Assembly: GCA_019347795.1 (NCBI GenBank)
Contig: JAHWKS010000232.1
Coordinates: 1-7,684 of the forward strand
Length of the DNA stretch: 7,684 bases
DNA from: Planctomycetota bacterium
GTDB lineage: Bacteria > Planctomycetota > Planctomycetia > Pirellulales > Pirellulaceae
Direction of reading: 5' to 3'
Shown: one piece after another, positions 5,700-7,684 of the stretch
How the letters are laid out: each line of letters opens with the position of its first letter
Position numbering within the stretch: the stretch's first letter is position 1
Made by a program: the position numbers and the translations under genes
The notes under the pieces: model-generated
Databases searched by the model: none
Told to the model about the DNA's origin: nothing
Seen by the model: only the letters and a program-made list of their open reading frames with translations

Positions 5700-6593
5700 T
5701 TGCACCTGGGCGACACCTTTATCGACGATACGTTTGCCGAAGCGTTCGGCATGCGGTATGTGCGGTTCGTGGTGACGGCGCACGATGACTATTGGCTGGA
5801 GGCGGCGTTGCGGGAGGTCACCGGGTACAGCGCCTCGGTCATCGCCTGCGACGCGGAGACGGGGCTGGACCGACGGCTCTCGCCGGAAGAGACGCCGGAT
5901 GGGCGGCTGGGGGTGGAGGTGCTCGCCTTCGGCTTCTCGGCCGATGCGCTGGCGAAGGCGATCCCCAACCGCATCGGGCAGTGCGTGATGACCTGCCCCA
6001 CCACCGCGGTCTACGACGGGCAGCCGGACGCCGAAGATCGGATTCCGCTGGGGAAGCACATCCGCTACTTCGGCGACGGTTACCAGAAGAGCCGGCTCCT
6101 GGCGGGGCGGCGATACTGGCGGATCCCCGTGATGGACGGCGAATTCCTCGTCGAAGAGAGCCTCGGCGTGCGCAAGGGCGTGGCGGGCGGCAATATCTTG
6201 ATCCAAGCCGCGACTCAGGAACACGCATTAGCGGCTGCGCGGCGGGGAGTGGCGGCGGCGGGTGAGATTCCCGGCGCCATCACCCCTTTTCCCGGCGGCG
6301 TGGCCCGCAGCGGCAGCAAGGTCGGCTCACGCTACAAAAAGCTGAAGGCGTCCACCGCCGATGCGTTCTGCCCCACGCTCCGCGGCCGGGTGGAGACGAA
6401 GCTCCAGCCCGGCGTGAACTGCGTGCTGGAGATCGTGATCGACGGCGTGGATGAAGCGACGGTCGCCGCGGCGATGATCGCCGCCATGCGGGCCGCCGCG
6501 GGCGAGGGAATCCTCGCCCTCAGCGCCGGCAACTATGGAGGCAAGCTCGGGAGATTTCATTTCCCCCTGAGAAAGCTGCTGGAGTCGCCGTAA
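5700..6593 (+). CDS. ftr: Formylmethanofuran--tetrahydromethanopterin N-formyltransferase
   Basis: Transfers a formyl group between methanofuran and tetrahydromethanopterin in the cytoplasm. In bacteria (as FhcD of the Fhc complex) it works in the direction of formaldehyde/formate oxidation. Family landmarks run along the whole protein: IDDTFAEAF at 8-16, RIPVMDGEFLVEESLG from about 141, KGVAGGN shortly after, RSGSKVGSRYKKLKAST in the middle of the C-terminal half, and AGNYGGKLG at 276-284. The length of 297 residues from the TTG at 5700 matches the usual ~300. The product MHLGDTFIDDTFAEAF aligns with the typical N-terminus that starts about 7-8 residues before I(D/E)DT. The TTG at 5664 would add residues from the AT-rich repeat and is rejected. 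FhcA, FhcB, FhcC, Mch, MtdB and Fae are absent here, consistent with scattered H4MPT genes in planctomycetes. The upstream acidic-protein gene is 65 bp away. Also called fhcD. Confidence 0.96.
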   Translation: MHLGDTFIDDTFAEAFGMRYVRFVVTAHDDYWLEAALREVTGYSASVIACDAETGLDRRLSPEETPDGRLGVEVLAFGFSADALAKAIPNRIGQCVMTCPTTAVYDGQPDAEDRIPLGKHIRYFGDGYQKSRLLAGRRYWRIPVMDGEFLVEESLGVRKGVAGGNILIQAATQEHALAAARRGVAAAGEIPGAITPFPGGVARSGSKVGSRYKKLKASTADAFCPTLRGRVETKLQPGVNCVLEIVIDGVDEATVAAAMIAAMRAAAGEGILALSAGNYGGKLGRFHFPLRKLLESP

Positions 6594-6598
6594 GAAAC

Positions 6599-6623
6599 CA
6601 CCTCGCCCGATGCCACCGAGGTG
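6599..6623 (+). terminator. Possible hairpin downstream of ftr
   Basis: CACCTCG (6599-6605) pairs perfectly with CGAGGTG (6617-6623) around an 11-nt loop, starting 6 nt after the ftr stop. No T-run follows (CGGAATTCC). It would be a stabilising or rho-assisted 3' structure rather than a classic intrinsic terminator. Confidence 0.35.
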
Positions 6624-6694
6624 CGGAATTCCAGACGCCCTCGGGAAAAACTTCTGTCGCAGGGACTGTCGGCTTGGGTCGCCCCGCTGGGACG

Positions 6695-6790
6695 GACGCG
6701 GAAGCCCTCGAAAAGCTGGAACAGATCGACGGCCGGAAGGCGGACCTTGTCAAGTTGAGATGCAACGTTGCCCACTCCTTTGGGTGGTAA
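6695..6790 (+). pseudogene. Possible relic of ECF sigma factor region 4
   Basis: In one plus-strand frame, 6695-6760 reads DAEALEKLEQ then IDGRKADLVKLR, followed by CNVAHSFGW and TAA at 6788-6790. The pattern 'ALEKLE..D.RKA.LVKLR' resembles the start of region 4 in planctomycete ECF sigma factors, which usually continues Y/F-F-x-G-L/M-T. Here the match stops after LR. There is no start codon with a Shine-Dalgarno in this frame, and upstream sequence does not resemble sigma region 2. If real, this is a fragment of a decayed or displaced sigma gene. The match is short, from memory, and may be chance. Confidence 0.3.
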
Positions 6791-6848
6791 ATGCCTGGAT
6801 TGTCGCGCAATTCAAGGAGAGACCGGGAGGCTTTTGTTTCACTCCGAA

Positions 6849-6865
6849 AGCGCCGCACGGGCGCT
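6849..6865 (-). terminator. Candidate hairpin terminator of the thioredoxin-like gene
   Basis: On the minus strand AGCGCC, loop CGTGC, GGCGCT form a 6-bp GC-rich stem starting 14 nt after the stop at 6880. TTCGGAG follows, which is a poor T-tract. This is a plausible but weak intrinsic terminator. Confidence 0.4.
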
Positions 6866-6879
6866 GAGGCGGGTCACCG

Positions 6880-7317
6880 TCACGTGAAGCATTGCTGCGG
6901 AAAGCTAATCATGGGCGGAGAGACGCTCCGCCGCTGTCCGCTCTGGTATGTGATCAGCAGGTTATTCCAAGCGGCCTCGGTCAAGACGCCCTGCCGGCGC
7001 GCGAGGATGACCGACCCCGTATTGTCGATGACCGCCGTGTAGGGGAAGCTTTTCGCTTGAAAGGCCGCGGCCATCTTCTTGCCGTAAGGCGTTGAGACGT
7101 CGATGCGGCACAGGACGTATGGCCGGAGCAGCGGGTCGGCGGCGCGATGTGCAGCGGACCTCACCCGCTCGTCCGAGGGGGGAGCGGTGTCCAGCACCAC
7201 CAGCAGCGGCTTCCGCGCCGCGCGAGCGGTCTGTAGCGCCTGGCCGTAGTTGTCCATCCATTGCGGCCCTTGAGGGGCGGCGAGAGTCGCCACGATCGAA
7301 ACCAGGATCAGATTCAT
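6880..7317 (-). CDS. Small exported thioredoxin-fold protein lacking CxxC
   Basis: With the ATG at 7317 the product is 145 residues. The N-terminus MNLILVSIVATLAAPQG is a short hydrophobic signal-like segment with a possible cleavage site after ATLAA, suggesting export. The mature part follows a thioredoxin-like pattern: WMDNYGQALQTARAARKPLLVVLD (helix then beta strand, 20-43), a helix at 50-62, YVLCRIDV (strand, 67-74), and SFPYTAVIDNTGSVI (90-104) with Pro92 where thioredoxins have the cis-Pro before the next strand. Where CxxC should be, after VVLD, it reads TAPPSDE, so disulfide chemistry is unlikely. The two Cys are C70 and C143. The tail SVSPPMISFPQQCFT is probably flexible. GAGGC lies ~7 nt before the ATG (7325-7329 on plus). 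The frame continues upstream, but the signal-like N-terminus supports 7317. It converges with ftr; function unknown. Confidence 0.75.
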   Translation of the reverse strand: MNLILVSIVATLAAPQGPQWMDNYGQALQTARAARKPLLVVLDTAPPSDERVRSAAHRAADPLLRPYVLCRIDVSTPYGKKMAAAFQAKSFPYTAVIDNTGSVILARRQGVLTEAAWNNLLITYQSGQRRSVSPPMISFPQQCFT

Positions 7318-7575
7318 GTTTTTTGCCTCATTCCATGCGGTTCCGCCGCGTCGGGCGTTGGCTTTTTCATGCCAAAACCCGCACAACAACCACTGCTGCA
7401 CGTGATCACGGCGGCAAACGAGCGAACATGCTATGCGACAAATGGGCAAGTGACAAGGAGGGCGAGCTGCAAAAAATTTTTCGATTAGGGGAATTGGCTG
7501 AACACCGCCTCGGGGGACTGTGGCGGCGTACGAAGCGCCGGTGCATAATGGGGCGCGGACGGGAAGAGGAGACCG
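7318..7575. promoter_or_regulatory. Divergent intergenic region
   Basis: 258 bp separate the thioredoxin-like gene (minus, start 7317) and the partial gene at 7576 (plus). The interval contains an A6T5 tract at about 7470-7480, which is bend-prone or UP-element-like, and an imperfect hairpin TTGGC-TTTTTCAT-GCCAA at about 7360-7377. CATAAT at 7544-7549 is a -10 candidate for the plus gene. I see no convincing ORF in it: frames on both strands are Arg/Pro-rich shadows. Confidence 0.4.
7544..7549 (+). promoter_or_regulatory. Candidate -10 element CATAAT
   Basis: CATAAT, preceded directly by TG, lies 26 nt before the ATG at 7576. The -35 position (7521-7526, TGGCGG) is a poor match. It resembles TACAAT at 4429-4434 in sequence and in distance to the start codon. 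Confidence 0.35.
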
Positions 7576-7684
7576 ATGCGGTATTCGTTTCGCTTGGCGC
7601 AGTTGCTGGGACATGATCCCGACCCGAAGAAGCGGCCGGGGACGGTCAAGGCGATCGTCGAGCACACCGGCCTGGATCGCCACA
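7576..7684 (+). CDS. N-terminus of a gene cut by the window end, possible HTH-type protein
   Basis: The ATG at 7576 is preceded by AGGAG (7567-7571) at 4 nt spacing. The frame stays open for 36 codons to the window edge: MRYSFRLAQLLGHDPDP, then KKRPGTVKAIVEHTGLDRH. The segment GTVKAIVEHTGLDRH looks like the first part of a helix-turn-helix, as in small DNA-binding proteins with an N-terminal HTH, and the Lys/Arg-rich KKRPG precedes it. I believe a planctomycete family with this N-terminus continues into an HTH, but cannot verify it. The good Shine-Dalgarno and the -10 candidate support a real start. Confidence 0.6.
   Translation, partial: MRYSFRLAQLLGHDPDPKKRPGTVKAIVEHTGLDRH

Larger units (their letters stand above)
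6594..6879. other. Intergenic region without an intact gene
   Basis: These 286 bases lie between the convergent stops of ftr and the thioredoxin-like gene. They contain the two hairpins listed separately and a possible coding relic in one plus-strand frame (6695-6760). Open frames on both strands exist (for example minus 6858 to 6520), but they overlap the ftr end, are Arg/Ser-rich and resemble no known protein. Confidence 0.6.

Noticed and set aside
6520..6858. 112-codon minus-strand open frame in the ftr-thioredoxin gap
   Set aside because: It overlaps the ftr 3' end, is Arg/Ser/Pro-rich, and has no Shine-Dalgarno or recognisable motif.
7318..7683. Upstream extension of the thioredoxin-like protein
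   Set aside because: The extension would run antisense through the divergent gene at 7576, and the signal-like N-terminus and GAGGC site support the ATG at 7317.

Overview
The window is GC-rich and looks like chromosome of a planctomycete, most likely Pirellulales-like. Three things suggest this: a bacterial formylmethanofuran:tetrahydromethanopterin formyltransferase (Ftr/FhcD), a family found in archaea, methylotrophs and planctomycetes; a DUF1080 (3-keto-disaccharide hydrolase-like) protein, a family strongly expanded in planctomycetes; and short heptanucleotide repeats at gene borders. The taxonomic call is inference. No rRNA, tRNA, CRISPR array, transposase or phage gene is visible.

Layout. 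1-554 (+) is the 3' part of a DUF1080 gene. 566-670 (-) is a 34-residue membrane microprotein, and 777-950 (+) a 57-residue two-helix membrane protein. 996-2420 (-) is a membrane-associated GTPase (DUF3482 type), and 2616-4334 (-) its usual partner, a multi-pass DUF2868 membrane protein. The two lie in the order DUF2868 then GTPase and are probably one transcript. The DNA between them, and the last ~25 codons of the DUF2868 gene, consist of heptanucleotide repeats (GGAGTCA/GGGGTCA and their complement) plus a duplicated ~31-bp segment. Divergent to this pair, 4465-5634 (+) encodes a very acidic conserved hypothetical protein with a C-terminal CPQC. It is followed by a second, AT-rich heptad repeat (5641-5677) and ftr (5700-6593, +, probable TTG start). 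6594-6879 holds no intact gene but has a possible relic of an ECF sigma factor region 4. 6880-7317 (-) is a small exported thioredoxin-fold protein without a CxxC. 7576-7684 (+) is the start of a gene cut by the window end.

How the genes may work together. The GTPase and DUF2868 protein probably form a membrane NTPase module of unknown function. Ftr catalyses formyl transfer between methanofuran and H4MPT in C1 oxidation/detoxification; its partners (FhcABC, Mch, MtdB, Fae) are not in the window. The acidic protein may be co-transcribed with ftr, but no functional link can be read from sequence.

The least ordinary features are the two different heptad repeats at gene boundaries. One has been translated into the C-terminus of a membrane protein and leaves its downstream partner without a visible Shine-Dalgarno sequence.
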